From an uncultured SAR116 cluster alpha proteobacterium (GTDB taxonomy: Bacteria > Pseudomonadota > Alphaproteobacteria > Puniceispirillales > Puniceispirillaceae), in contig CACNQE010000003.1 of assembly GCA_902622515.1 (NCBI GenBank), forward strand, positions 62,001 to 126,000: a stretch of 64,000 bases of DNA. The letters run 5' to 3'. How positions within the stretch are numbered: the stretch's first letter is position 1; each line of letters opens with the position of its first letter. Below the pieces are notes generated by a model that was not told the origin of the DNA, made no database searches, and worked only from the letters and a program-made list of their open reading frames with translations. Of this stretch, positions 35,878 through 46,397 are shown in pieces. The position numbers and the translations under genes were made by a program.

Positions 35878-38823
35878 CTAATTTACTAACAGAGATTGGT
35901 CCAATAATTGTGCAACATGTAATGCTTTTTTGGAGGCTCCGTGTTCAATTTGACATCTGCAAGAAGTGCCATCTGCAATGATAATATCACTACCTTTGCT
36001 TTCCCTTACCTTAGGTAGCAAATTTTCTTCTGCCATAAGCATCGATAAATCATAAGTTGAAGCATCATATCCAAACGCACCAGCCATTCCACAACAACTA
36101 CTATCGATTTTTTCAACATCGAGCCCTTCTATCATTTTTAAAACCTGTTCTATTGGCCTTACTACGTCAAAAGCCTTTTGATGACAATGGCTATGTAAAT
36201 AGGCTTTTGCGTGTTTTACAAGCTGCAGGTTTGGCTTATCTTTCGCTAATAACTCCTCAAAAGTTAGTGCCATCCTCGCTATTTGCTTTGCCTGTGTTGT
36301 TGGTAATAATGAGGGTAATTCATCTCTAAGCGCAAGCAAGCAAGAGGGCTCTAATCCAACAATCGGAATTTGTTGCTCCGCGAATGGCGCTAGTGTGGAG
36401 ATAAGAGTTTGTGCTTTTTGTTTTGCTTGTTTTATCAATCCACCAGATAAATAGGTTCGCCCACAACACAGAGGCTTATCATTTGGATTTGTAGGAATAA
36501 AAACGTGATATCCAGCGGCCTTCAATACCTTAGCTGCAGACCTTATTATTTCAGGTTCAAAATATCGGTTAAAAGTATCAACAAACAAAATAACAGGCAT
36601 CTTGTCATCAGCTTCATCTTGTTTTGGTAAAACACCTGAAACTTCAATATCTCTGAAATAATCTTTACGCCAGTGAGGTAACTCGCGTTTTGCTGTAAAG
36701 CCAGTGATTTTCTCTAAAATATAGGAAAATAAAGACCATTTATTTCGAAGATTCAGAAAAAAAGATAACCTCGATGCAATAGGAGCATAATCTGGCAAAT
36801 ATCCAATAAGCTTATCTCTAAAGGAAACCCCTTTAGTTGCAGCTCGCATCGCTATTATTTCTAATTTCATTTTAGCCATGTCAACAGATGTTGGACACTC
36901 CCTCTTGCAGGCCTTACACGAAACACAATATTTTAGAGTTTCTTCCATTTCATCGCCAATGAGTGCATTCGGACCTAGTTGACCAGACAAAGCTAGCCGT
37001 AGGCTATTTGCTCTACCTCTGGTAGAGTCTCTCTCCTCTTTAGTAACGCGATAGGATGGGCACATAACCCCTCCTTCTAGCTTTCTACAAGCGCCATTAT
37101 TATTGCACATTTCTATTGCACCTTGCAGACCACCTGATTTACCAGGCCATGATGACCAGTCAAATATCACTGGCAAATCATCTGCTTGATAACCGGGTGC
37201 AAATCGGAATAACGACCTGTCATCCATTTTTGGTGCATCAACAATTTTGTTAGGATTAAAAATTCCTATCGGATCAAAAAACTGTTTTACTTGAACAAAC
37301 AAGCTCACCATTTCAGGGCCGAACATCGTCTCGTTGAATTCAGAGCGTAAAATACCATCTCCATGCTCCCCGGAATGAGAACCACCATATTGCTTTACTA
37401 GTTCAAAAGCCTCTTCTGCAATAGCTCGCATAGCTTTGACATCATCTGTTTTCTTCATACTTAGAACTGGGCGTACATGCAGACATCCGACAGATGCATG
37501 CGCATACCATGTTCCGACCGTGTCGTATTTTTTAAAAATCTTTGTTAACTTATCTGTGTATTCTGCAAGATACTCAAGTTCAACAGCACAATCCTCCACA
37601 AAAGAGACTGGTTTTGCATCTTGTTTCATCGACATCATGATATTAAGACCAGATTTTCGCATCTCTGATACTCGTGCTTGCTGGTGTGCATCTTCTACAT
37701 GCACCACACCACCTTGCCATTCCTCCGAATTTTCCCATCCAAAGCCTAAATCCGTCATTGCTATTTGAAGCTTTTTAAGCCTATTTAAATTTTCATCTCT
37801 TTCATCTTCTGCAAATTCAACAATCAATAATGCTTTTGGATTCCCAATTACGACTTCACTGATAATAGGCTGGAACATTGGAATTGAACGAGCCAAAGAA
37901 AGCATGGTGTCATCAACTAATTCAATAGCAACTGGATTTAATTTGATTAAATGCTGAGTTGCATCCATCGCTTTGTAGAAGCTTGGAAAGTGACAAATAC
38001 CCATTAGTTTCTGCGCAGGCAAAGGCGATAATTTAAGCTTAATAGATGTAAAATAAGAAAGGGTGCCCTCAGAACCAAGTAGCAAGTGAGCAAAATTTAT
38101 CCCATCGCCCTGCCTCCCTCCCAGCCTTGCTGACATAGCATCTGGTACTATTGCATCCAGATTATAACCGCCAACTCTACGCAGCACTTTTGGAAAGCGC
38201 TCCTCAATAAGATTACTATTATTCTTTCCAAGATTTAGAAGATATTCACGCATCTCATCAGACATGACACTCTCATCTTCAGGGCCAAATGTAACTGCTG
38301 TCCCATCTGCGAGTATAGCATCTATTGATAATACGTTATCTCTCATAATTCCATATCGTATGGAACGCCCACCACAACTATTATTGGCCGTCATACCTCC
38401 AATAGTTGCTCTACTTGAAGTAGAAACATCTACAGGAAACCATAACCCATATGCACGAAGATGCTTGTTTAAATCGTCTAAAACAATACCGGGTTCAACA
38501 ACACAACTATTCTCACTCAGATCAACTGAGATTAATTTGTTAAAATATTTAGTATTATCAACAACAATAGCTTTGTTAACTGTTTGACCACATTGCGATG
38601 TCCCACCGCCACGGGGAAGTATAGCCGTCTTTGTTTTTCTGCAAAACGCAATAAGTTTTTCAATATCATCTTTATTTTTTGGTAACACTACGGCATGGGG
38701 CATGATCTGATAAATGGAGGCATCAGTTGCGTATCTACCCCTATCAAATTCACTATCGAGGAATTCTCCTTCAATCATATTTTCTAATTCATCTGTTTGG
38801 ATAGGGATGTTACCATCTGCCAT
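35878..38823 (-). CDS. FAD-linked oxidase/4Fe-4S fusion, D-2-hydroxy-acid dehydrogenase (YdiJ/GlcD-GlcF type)
   Basis: A 981-residue fusion of a VAO-type flavoprotein and an iron-sulfur subunit. PRGGGTSQCGQ and SCGGRSIRYG bind FAD, SHSGEHGDGILR closes the flavin domain, then come a CxxC-type ferredoxin region (CRKLEGGVMCPSY, CVSCKACKRECPTS) and two CCG modules (CCGRTYLSG, SCCGMAGAFGY). Substrates in the family include D-lactate, D-2-hydroxyglutarate and glycolate; electrons go to quinone. Divergent from the serine-glyoxylate aminotransferase gene 120 nt away. Start MADGN (38823) has AGG nine nt upstream; the longer ORF adds 20 residues. Confidence 0.88.
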   Translation of the reverse strand: MADGNIPIQTDELENMIEGEFLDSEFDRGRYATDASIYQIMPHAVVLPKNKDDIEKLIAFCRKTKTAILPRGGGTSQCGQTVNKAIVVDNTKYFNKLISVDLSENSCVVEPGIVLDDLNKHLRAYGLWFPVDVSTSSRATIGGMTANNSCGGRSIRYGIMRDNVLSIDAILADGTAVTFGPEDESVMSDEMREYLLNLGKNNSNLIEERFPKVLRRVGGYNLDAIVPDAMSARLGGRQGDGINFAHLLLGSEGTLSYFTSIKLKLSPLPAQKLMGICHFPSFYKAMDATQHLIKLNPVAIELVDDTMLSLARSIPMFQPIISEVVIGNPKALLIVEFAEDERDENLNRLKKLQIAMTDLGFGWENSEEWQGGVVHVEDAHQQARVSEMRKSGLNIMMSMKQDAKPVSFVEDCAVELEYLAEYTDKLTKIFKKYDTVGTWYAHASVGCLHVRPVLSMKKTDDVKAMRAIAEEAFELVKQYGGSHSGEHGDGILRSEFNETMFGPEMVSLFVQVKQFFDPIGIFNPNKIVDAPKMDDRSLFRFAPGYQADDLPVIFDWSSWPGKSGGLQGAIEMCNNNGACRKLEGGVMCPSYRVTKEERDSTRGRANSLRLALSGQLGPNALIGDEMEETLKYCVSCKACKRECPTSVDMAKMKLEIIAMRAATKGVSFRDKLIGYLPDYAPIASRLSFFLNLRNKWSLFSYILEKITGFTAKRELPHWRKDYFRDIEVSGVLPKQDEADDKMPVILFVDTFNRYFEPEIIRSAAKVLKAAGYHVFIPTNPNDKPLCCGRTYLSGGLIKQAKQKAQTLISTLAPFAEQQIPIVGLEPSCLLALRDELPSLLPTTQAKQIARMALTFEELLAKDKPNLQLVKHAKAYLHSHCHQKAFDVVRPIEQVLKMIEGLDVEKIDSSCCGMAGAFGYDASTYDLSMLMAEENLLPKVRESKGSDIIIADGTSCRCQIEHGASKKALHVAQLLDQSLLVN

Positions 38824-38946
38824 GTAAAAAAACCTGCGTTTAACATATACAAATCTAATTTCTAGCTTTAAAATACTCCTCATATTGTTTTTTTCAATCC
38901 CAGTTTATTTCATCTTATAAGATAATAAGAAGATTAGGAGCCCCTT

Positions 38947-40128
38947 GTGCCAACTCATCAATTTCAAACAGGTCGTCATTTTCTACAAATACCTGGCCCC
39001 ACAAATGTTCCTGACAGAGTGCTTCGAGCTATGGACAAACCAACTATTGACCATCGAGGTCCAGAATTCGCTGCTTTAGCTCGCAAATGTCTTGATGGAA
39101 TAAAGTCAATTTTCAAAACTAGTTCTGACGTTGTAATATTCCCTGCCTCAGGAACAGGAGCATGGGAGGCTGCTCTGGTGAATACACTTCAAAGTGGTGA
39201 TCATGTCTTGATGGTAGAAACAGGCCATTTCGCAAGTCTGTGGCGTAACATGGCAAATAAACTTGGTGTGTTGACTGAATTTCTAGAAACGGATTGGCGA
39301 AGCGGAGCAAGCCCTGAAGAACTTGCGGTACGCCTCTCAAAAGATACATCTCATAAAATAAAGGCCGTATGCGTCGTACATAATGAGACCTCCACCGGAT
39401 GCACCTCGCCCATAGCAAAAATCCGCAAAATTATGGATGAACTTAATCATCCGGCTTTACTTATGGTAGATACAATTTCTTCTCTAGCCTCTATAGATTA
39501 TAGGCATGATGAATGGGGAGTGGATGTAACGGTTGCAGGTTCACAAAAAGGACTATTGTTACCACCAGGTCTTTCCTTTAATGCGTTATCTCAAAAAGCT
39601 CTTGAAATCTCTAGCAAAGGGGGCATGGCTCGCTCTTATTGGGATTGGAACGAACAAATTCAGGCTAACAAAAATGGTGCATTTCCATATACTCCTGCCA
39701 CAAATTTGTTATATGGTCTAGAAGTGGCTATTGAAATGCTACAAGAAGAGGGGTTGGATGCCGTTTTCGCTCGTCATGACCGTCATGCAAAAACAACACG
39801 AGATGCAGTGCAGGCATGGGGCCTTGAGGTACTATGTCAAAACCCTGAAAACTATTCTAGTTCTTTGACAGCAGTTATGCTTCCAGATGGCTATGATGCT
39901 GATAAATTTCGAGAAATTGTATTAACAAATTTCAATATGTCACTTGGAAATGGATTATCTAAACTTGCGGGAAAAGTTTTCAGAATAGGGCATCTCGGAG
40001 ATTTCAACGACTTAATGCTACTAGGTACTCTGAGTGGCGTGGAAATGGGGTTATCGTTAGCTGGTATTCCTCATCAAAGAGGTGGTGTTGAAACTGCTAT
40101 GCAAACGTTATCAAAGTATTCAAAATAA
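38947..40128 (+). CDS. sgaA: Serine-glyoxylate aminotransferase (class V)
   Basis: PLP enzyme of 393 residues moving the amino group from serine to glyoxylate, giving hydroxypyruvate and glycine. The N-terminal QIPGPTNVP, PASGTGAWEAAL, VDTISSLAS (PLP-ring Asp175) and GSQKGLLLPPG (Schiff-base Lys201) are as in SgaA/AGAT. GTG start with a clear AGGAG upstream. The related aspartate-glyoxylate transaminase of the beta-hydroxyaspartate cycle is an alternative, but its partners BhcB, BhcC and BhcD are absent here. The downstream glycerate kinase supports the serine route. Confidence 0.88.
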   Translation: MPTHQFQTGRHFLQIPGPTNVPDRVLRAMDKPTIDHRGPEFAALARKCLDGIKSIFKTSSDVVIFPASGTGAWEAALVNTLQSGDHVLMVETGHFASLWRNMANKLGVLTEFLETDWRSGASPEELAVRLSKDTSHKIKAVCVVHNETSTGCTSPIAKIRKIMDELNHPALLMVDTISSLASIDYRHDEWGVDVTVAGSQKGLLLPPGLSFNALSQKALEISSKGGMARSYWDWNEQIQANKNGAFPYTPATNLLYGLEVAIEMLQEEGLDAVFARHDRHAKTTRDAVQAWGLEVLCQNPENYSSSLTAVMLPDGYDADKFREIVLTNFNMSLGNGLSKLAGKVFRIGHLGDFNDLMLLGTLSGVEMGLSLAGIPHQRGGVETAMQTLSKYSK

Positions 40129-40161
40129 AAGTTTAAAAATCATAATGAGGAGTTCGAAATC

Positions 40162-41604
40162 ATGACTAAAAGTTTATTGCTTAATTATATCGGTGGTGAA
40201 TGGGTAGAAGGAACGTCAGAAATTTCAAATATCAATCCCTCTGACCTCGGAGACGTGATAGCCAATCACGCTCTTGCAGATTCTAATCAAGCTATCCAAG
40301 CTATTGATGCGGCACATGCAGCCCTTTCGAGTTGGAAGAATACAAACCCACAAACAAGGTTCGATATTTTGGACAATATTGGACGTATTATTATAACGAG
40401 ACAGGATGAACTTGGAGAAATTCTAGCCAGGGAAGAAGGAAAAACGCTTGCTGAAGCCAAAGGTGAGGCATTTCGTGCTGGTCAGTTTTTTCAATTCTAT
40501 GCAGCTGAAGCTCTCAGGCGTACTGGCGAGCAAAATCTTTCTACACGCCCAAATATAGATGTTGAAATCGTAAGAGAGCCCATTGGTGTTACGGTCCTTA
40601 TTACACCATGGAATTTCCCAATTGCTATTCCAGCATGGAAGATTGCACCAGCGCTTGCTCACGGAAATACCGTAGTTTTAAAACCTTCAGAGATTACACC
40701 GGCGAGTGCTTATCACTTGACTAAAATTATGGAAGAAGCGGGATTACCAGCTGGTGTCTTTAATTTGCTGGTCGCGAAAGGAGAAGCTGTTGGTGAAACT
40801 TTAGTGTCCCATCCAGCAGTGGCTGGGATTTCATTTACTGGTTCTGTCCCAACAGGGCGAAAAATAGCACAAGGTGCTATACAGCATATGAAGAAGATTC
40901 AAATGGAAATGGGTGGCAAAAATCCGATGGTGATTATGGAAGATGCTGACTTAGATATCGCGATCCCTGTCACAATTAACGGTGCTTTCTACCAAACTGG
41001 CCAGAGATGTACTGCTTCTTCAAGGGTAATCGTACATGAAAAAATTTACGATGCCTTTGTTGAGCGCTTTGTTTCAGAAATGGATAAACTTTCTGTTGGG
41101 CCTGCGCTTGATCCTACAACACAAATAGGACCAGTTGTCTCAGACACACAACTTAAGTCAAATTTATCCTATGTTGAAATAGCACGCAATGAAGGATGTG
41201 AAGTAGTTAGCGGTCAGCATTTAGCGGAACGGAACACTGGTTATTTTCAAAGACCAGGTGCGTTCTTAAACGCAAACAACAAGATGCGCAGTTCAAGAGA
41301 AGAAATCTTTGGGCCAGTTGCTTCTATAATAAAAGTTGATGATTTTGAAGAGGCGGTCGCAACCGCAAATGATACAGAATTTGGACTTTCATCCGCGATT
41401 TGCACCAGATCATTATATTATGCAAGAGAATTCAAGCGGTTATCAGAAGCTGGCATGGCAATGGTAAATTTACCAACCGCTGGCGTCGATTATCATGTGC
41501 CATTTGGCGGTCGTAAAAACTCGTCGTATGGCTCAAGAGAGCAAGGACGTGCTGCGATTGACTTTTACACCACCACAAAAACAACCTACAGCTTTGCTGG
41601 GTAG
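40162..41604 (+). CDS. NAD(P)-dependent aldehyde dehydrogenase
   Basis: ALDH superfamily enzyme of 480 residues with PWNFPIAIPAWK, FTGSVPTGRKIA, the glutamate in EMGGKNPMVI, and the catalytic Cys in GQRCTASS. Sequence features, such as HVPFGGRKNSSYGSREQG at the end, resemble 2-oxoglutarate semialdehyde dehydrogenases (KGSDH) of sugar-acid pathways, but the substrate cannot be fixed. It lies 33 nt after sgaA with an AGGAG ribosome site, so it is probably co-transcribed. Confidence 0.88.
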   Translation: MTKSLLLNYIGGEWVEGTSEISNINPSDLGDVIANHALADSNQAIQAIDAAHAALSSWKNTNPQTRFDILDNIGRIIITRQDELGEILAREEGKTLAEAKGEAFRAGQFFQFYAAEALRRTGEQNLSTRPNIDVEIVREPIGVTVLITPWNFPIAIPAWKIAPALAHGNTVVLKPSEITPASAYHLTKIMEEAGLPAGVFNLLVAKGEAVGETLVSHPAVAGISFTGSVPTGRKIAQGAIQHMKKIQMEMGGKNPMVIMEDADLDIAIPVTINGAFYQTGQRCTASSRVIVHEKIYDAFVERFVSEMDKLSVGPALDPTTQIGPVVSDTQLKSNLSYVEIARNEGCEVVSGQHLAERNTGYFQRPGAFLNANNKMRSSREEIFGPVASIIKVDDFEEAVATANDTEFGLSSAICTRSLYYAREFKRLSEAGMAMVNLPTAGVDYHVPFGGRKNSSYGSREQGRAAIDFYTTTKTTYSFAG

Positions 41605-41848
41605 AGGTCTATAATTGAGAGGTTAGTGAATTTATCCAATGTTTTATCTTCAACTTAAATACTCATAATCAGAGTTAGGTTTTTCAACCAGTCAGGCCTC
41701 AAAATAGAATGTCTAACGGGGTCATATTGGAGAGGGATCGAATATTTTTTGAATAGTTAAAAAAATGACGTGTGATATATGTTAAATCTATTTCGAGTGA
41801 TGTTACCCATATCTCGAATAACGAAAAACCTTATTTAATAGTGTGGAT

Positions 41849-43126
41849 ATGAATCTACAGATAACGCCTAAACCAATACGCATTCTTCATAAGCTTTACG
41901 ATCATGCAGTCTCAGTTGCAGATCCTATGCTTACAGTTCCCAGCTACCTTCCAGAAAAACCAAGGGGTAAAGTAATTGTGGTTGGAGCAGGAAAAGCGAG
42001 CGCAAGGATGGCTGAAGCGGTGGAAACTGTTTGGGGTGCCTGTGAGGGTGTTATCATAACAAGATATGGATACAGCAGGCCAACTAAAGGAATTGAAATC
42101 ATAGAGGCTTCTCATCCAGTTCCAGATGAAAATGGCGTCATCGCAACAAAAAAAATTTTGGATTTAATGAATGACTTGAATGAAAATGACTTCGTTCTTT
42201 GTTTGGTTTCAGGTGGAGCTTCTGCTCTTCTTTGTGCCCCTTCAGATATAATTACATTAGCAGAAAAACAGAGTATCAATAATAGTCTTCTAACGAGTGG
42301 AGCACCTATTGAAAAAATCAATCTTGTTAGAAAACATCTCAGTAAGGTAAAAGGTGGAAAGTTAGCAGCTGCTGCATATCCCGCACAAATGCTAAGCTTA
42401 ATTTTATCAGACGTTCCTGGAGATGATATTCAATTTATTGGCTCAGGACCGACAGTTGGTGATGAATCGACTCCTGCAGAGGCACTAAAAATTTTGTCCG
42501 ATTATAACATTTACTTTCCTTCAGATAAAATTGAAAATTTTAACACCCAGACATCGGTTATTTTACCAACAGATATACGTCTTAGTAGGACAACAAATAT
42601 AATTTTTGCCGCACCCTCTCAATCATTGAAAGCAGCCTCAGAAATGGCATCTGGCAAGTATGGATTTGAAGTCATTAATCTTGGAGATAACCTTCAGGGT
42701 GAAGCCAAAGAAATTGCCATTAGTCAGGCAAAACAAGCAATTCAAATCCAAGATAATTTATCGAAAACACAGCCACCTGTTCTTTTACTGTCAGGCGGCG
42801 AATTAACTGTCACAGCTAGTGGAAATGGTGTTGGGGGACCTAATGCAGAGTTTTGCCTTGCTCTTGCAATAGAATTAAAACAGAGACAAGGTATTTTTGG
42901 TTTCGCGGCAGATACCGATGGTGTGGACGGAACAGCAGAAATAGCAGGAGCTTTCATAACACCTAATACATTAAAAGATGCAGAAAACTCTAGAATTTCT
43001 CCCTTAGAATTATTAAAAGAGAATGACTCTCATAACTTTTTTAAGAAAATTGGTAGCCAAGTTGTCACAGGACCTACATTAACAAATGTAAATGACTTCA
43101 GAGCAATCCTTATTTATCCTTGCTAA
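41849..43126 (+). CDS. Glycerate 2-kinase (TtuD/GckA family)
   Basis: A 425-residue protein of the MOFRL/DUF4147 type, historically called hydroxypyruvate reductase TtuD but a glycerate kinase making 2-phosphoglycerate. VVGAGKASARMAEA, LCLVSGGASALLCAP, VRKHLSKVKGGKLA and the GGPNAEFCLALA/DTDGVDGT C-terminal pattern are typical. Context with SgaA fits serine to hydroxypyruvate to glycerate to 2-phosphoglycerate. GTG two codons upstream is an alternative start. About 240 nt separate it from the ALDH gene. Confidence 0.88.
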   Translation: MNLQITPKPIRILHKLYDHAVSVADPMLTVPSYLPEKPRGKVIVVGAGKASARMAEAVETVWGACEGVIITRYGYSRPTKGIEIIEASHPVPDENGVIATKKILDLMNDLNENDFVLCLVSGGASALLCAPSDIITLAEKQSINNSLLTSGAPIEKINLVRKHLSKVKGGKLAAAAYPAQMLSLILSDVPGDDIQFIGSGPTVGDESTPAEALKILSDYNIYFPSDKIENFNTQTSVILPTDIRLSRTTNIIFAAPSQSLKAASEMASGKYGFEVINLGDNLQGEAKEIAISQAKQAIQIQDNLSKTQPPVLLLSGGELTVTASGNGVGGPNAEFCLALAIELKQRQGIFGFAADTDGVDGTAEIAGAFITPNTLKDAENSRISPLELLKENDSHNFFKKIGSQVVTGPTLTNVNDFRAILIYPC

Positions 43127-43214
43127 TGTAAATACAGAGAATAAGTACTATCAGTCGTTGATTATATGACTAAGTTCGATGGTTTTACTCAATTTTATGA
43201 ACTTCAAGCGTTAT

Positions 43215-46200
43215 TTAATCATCACTTATCTGTGTTTTGCGACTAGACGCCACAACCTGCTTGTGAGCTAGTGCCAAAAGTCCTGGCACGATAAACAAAG
43301 TAGCAACAGTCGATAAGGCAAGCCCCCCAAATACTACCGTTCCAATTCCTCTGTAAAGCTCTGAACCTGCACCTGGAAAAATAACAAGCGGTACCAAACC
43401 AAAAAGAGAAGTAAGAGTAGACATAAAAATAGGTCTTATCCTATTTCTGGTAGCCTCTATTATACTTTCGTTAACAGCCATATTTTCCTCACGGATCTGC
43501 AGGCATGTTTGCTCAACCATTAAAATAGCATTATTCACAACTATACCTGTCAAAATCACAAACCCGAGCATTGTAAGCATATCAAGAGGTTGCCTTAAAA
43601 ACATATTAAGAATATATAAAGCTAAAATTCCACCTGCCGCTGCTATTGGAACCGCTAGTATTATTATTCCAGGAAGTATGAAAGACCTAAGTAGTATTAC
43701 CATCAATAAAAAGATCACACAGAGTGCAGTTAAAACATTTGCTTGCATTGCTTTCCATGTTTCTTCTAGGGCGCTGGCAGCACCACTTACGGCAATCGAA
43801 ACATTATTTTTTTTAGCGATTTGTGTCAGTTGGGGTAATACTTGTTCGTTGATAACGCTGATTGCTGTTTCAAGAGCAATCGCTTCCCGTGGTCTCACTT
43901 GTATCGTCAACGCCTGATTTCCATTTAAACGTCTTATTGTTTGAGGTGCGCTGATCATTTCAACCTGAGCCACTTGATCAAGTCTTACCATCAACCCTTG
44001 TCTATTTATAACAGGCATTGCTGACAAGTCATCCATTCCCATTTCACCTGCATTACCTCCTGTTAATATCAATTCTACCAATTCACCATTAATTGGTACA
44101 TCTGCTATTCCCAAACCATCGTTAAGGATATCAACTAATGAACTAAATTCTCGAGCTGTAATTCCGATTTTTGCTAGTTGTTCAGAGTCTGGCGAAATAC
44201 GTATTTGCGGAGCGCCTGAATCTAAACTAGGAATTATTCTCACCTGATTACCGTCACTTACAGGAAAGGATTCGTCTAAAATTCTTGTAAGTTGCCTTGC
44301 AACTGACACTAGACTTGCCAAGGAAGGCCCTGCTAAATCAACATTTATTGAGCGTGAACCTCCAACAGAACGGCCAAATAAAGATGCCTGAAATACAAAC
44401 GCACGTGCTCCAGGCTCCGAGAAAACCGGTCTCATCAAAATAGGTCTTAATTCTGTAACACGTTCGGGATCTGTCGCTGTTGCCCCTGCAAAACCACCAC
44501 CATCAAAAGCAACAAAGAAAAAACGCTCTATGCCAGGACCATCTCCCATCTTATCTGATTTTTCCCACAGTGGTCTTGCAGATTCTTCCATCTTATCTGC
44601 TATTTTTTTTGTCTCGTTAATAGAATAACCGGGTGGGACAAATATCCTGCCTAACATGAAATTTGCATTACCATCTGGCAGATAATCTAATTTTGGCATC
44701 ATCAAAAAAATGACTGCAATACTCATAGTAATCAAACTGCTCACGGTAATAAGAGCGATTTTACGGTTTTTTGTTGCATATATTGCAAATTGAACCATCA
44801 GCAAGGCTATAAACCTCGCAACTCGGTCTAGTCCTGGAATAGATTTTATTTTCTGAAATCTGTCATGACGACCAGCCAAAAGCTTAGATGCCAAAGCCGG
44901 AATGACAGTAACCGACACCATGACTGATATCAAAACTGATACTGATATAGCAATACCAATATCACGAAAAAGCTGCCCTACTGGCAAGTCTAGCAAAATG
45001 ATAGGAACGAAAACCAAAACAGTAGTCAGGGCAGAACCAAGAATAGGTGCCCATACCTGTCGCGCACCACGATAGGCTGCGGTCGGTGCATCCATGCCCT
45101 TTTGACGCAATCTAAATATATTTTCAAGAGAAACAATAGACGCGTCAACAACCATCCCAATTGCGAATGCCATTCCTGCCAAAGATATTACATTGATGGA
45201 AAGTCCAAAGCCTGAAATTGCAACAAATGTTCCTACTACAGAAACTGGGATTGCTATAAAAATTACCATTGTTGGAAACAATGACCGCAGAAATAAGAGC
45301 AAAATACAGAGTGCTAAAATACCGCCTATCCAAATATTCTGCTGCACAAGGTCAATCGCAGAACGAATATATGCTGTTTCATCATAAATGATGTTGAGTT
45401 GTAAACCTTTCGGATTCAGAGTTGTTTCGTTTAAGTCCTTTACTGAGCTTGATAGGGTCTGCATTGTTGTTACAACATTTATACCAGGCTCTCTCAATGC
45501 ATTTATAATGATAGCGTCCTGACCATTGAGGCGTCTAAAGCTGGTTCTTTTTTCAATCGCAAATTCAACATCAGCAACGTCTGACAATAAGACGGGAGAA
45601 ATTTGTCCATTTTCGTTAAAGTCTGCTCTCAAAATAGTATTTAATGCTGTCTCAGGTGTGTAGGCTATCGCTTCAGTTCTTACTGTGTAAACGCGCTTTC
45701 CTTGTTGCACTCTTCCAACAGATTGAAGTGTAGTGGCGGTTCTTAAGGCGTCTAACACTATTGAAGTTGAAAGGCGGTAAGAGGCAAGCCTCTGAGGGTC
45801 AATAATAACCTTGAGTTGTTTTTTACCGCCACCATTATATGTGATTTCGGAAACTCCTGGTGTTCTCGCAAGGTAGTCCACAACTTTACTTGTTACAAAA
45901 CTTCCAAGGTTTTCTAAATCTACATTTTTCCCCTCCAGCGCAACTAATGCCATTCTGGCAATAGGACTATCATCAGAATTAGAAGTTTGCACCTGAGGAG
46001 CCGATGACTCACTTGGAAGACCTGTGATTCCTGCTAGTTTTGAAAGTAAAACTGTAAGTGCTTTATCCATATCGGTTAACAAAGAATAAGTGAGCGTTAC
46101 CCTTGCTGAACCATTGGATGATCTAGATAAAATTTCTTCAACACCGGCTAAATTAGACAGTTCTGTCTCTAATCTGCTTACGATTTCTCTGTCGACATCC

Positions 46201-46373
46201 TCGGGTGCAGCCCCAGGCCAAGATACTCTAATTTGATAGATTGGCTTTTCGATATCAGGCGAAAGCTGGATTGGAATAGTTCTTAAAGCAACAATCCCGA
46301 ATAGAACTATCAATAGCATGATTGCCATAACAGCAACAGGACGTTCGATTGCGTTCTTTATAAATGTGTTCAT
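43215..46373 (-). CDS. RND efflux transporter permease (AcrB/HAE family)
   Basis: Inner-membrane proton-driven exporter of 1052 residues: an N-terminal helix, two large periplasmic loops and about twelve helices. The TM4 sequence IGMVVDASIVSLEN has one Asp where AcrB has a pair (DD), and TM10 reads TGIVVNNAILMVE with Asn where AcrB has the essential Lys; this is a relay variant found in some HAE subfamilies. It pairs with the adaptor gene upstream (24 nt). No outer-membrane channel gene is nearby. The substrate is unknown. Confidence 0.93.
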   Translation of the reverse strand: MNTFIKNAIERPVAVMAIMLLIVLFGIVALRTIPIQLSPDIEKPIYQIRVSWPGAAPEDVDREIVSRLETELSNLAGVEEILSRSSNGSARVTLTYSLLTDMDKALTVLLSKLAGITGLPSESSAPQVQTSNSDDSPIARMALVALEGKNVDLENLGSFVTSKVVDYLARTPGVSEITYNGGGKKQLKVIIDPQRLASYRLSTSIVLDALRTATTLQSVGRVQQGKRVYTVRTEAIAYTPETALNTILRADFNENGQISPVLLSDVADVEFAIEKRTSFRRLNGQDAIIINALREPGINVVTTMQTLSSSVKDLNETTLNPKGLQLNIIYDETAYIRSAIDLVQQNIWIGGILALCILLLFLRSLFPTMVIFIAIPVSVVGTFVAISGFGLSINVISLAGMAFAIGMVVDASIVSLENIFRLRQKGMDAPTAAYRGARQVWAPILGSALTTVLVFVPIILLDLPVGQLFRDIGIAISVSVLISVMVSVTVIPALASKLLAGRHDRFQKIKSIPGLDRVARFIALLMVQFAIYATKNRKIALITVSSLITMSIAVIFLMMPKLDYLPDGNANFMLGRIFVPPGYSINETKKIADKMEESARPLWEKSDKMGDGPGIERFFFVAFDGGGFAGATATDPERVTELRPILMRPVFSEPGARAFVFQASLFGRSVGGSRSINVDLAGPSLASLVSVARQLTRILDESFPVSDGNQVRIIPSLDSGAPQIRISPDSEQLAKIGITAREFSSLVDILNDGLGIADVPINGELVELILTGGNAGEMGMDDLSAMPVINRQGLMVRLDQVAQVEMISAPQTIRRLNGNQALTIQVRPREAIALETAISVINEQVLPQLTQIAKKNNVSIAVSGAASALEETWKAMQANVLTALCVIFLLMVILLRSFILPGIIILAVPIAAAGGILALYILNMFLRQPLDMLTMLGFVILTGIVVNNAILMVEQTCLQIREENMAVNESIIEATRNRIRPIFMSTLTSLFGLVPLVIFPGAGSELYRGIGTVVFGGLALSTVATLFIVPGLLALAHKQVVASSRKTQISDD

Positions 46374-46397
46374 ATACCTAAACTCTTTTTTGATATC

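Noticed and set aside
38947-40128. BhcA of the beta-hydroxyaspartate cycle
   Set aside because: BhcB, BhcC and BhcD are absent around it and a glycerate kinase follows, so serine-glyoxylate aminotransferase fits better.
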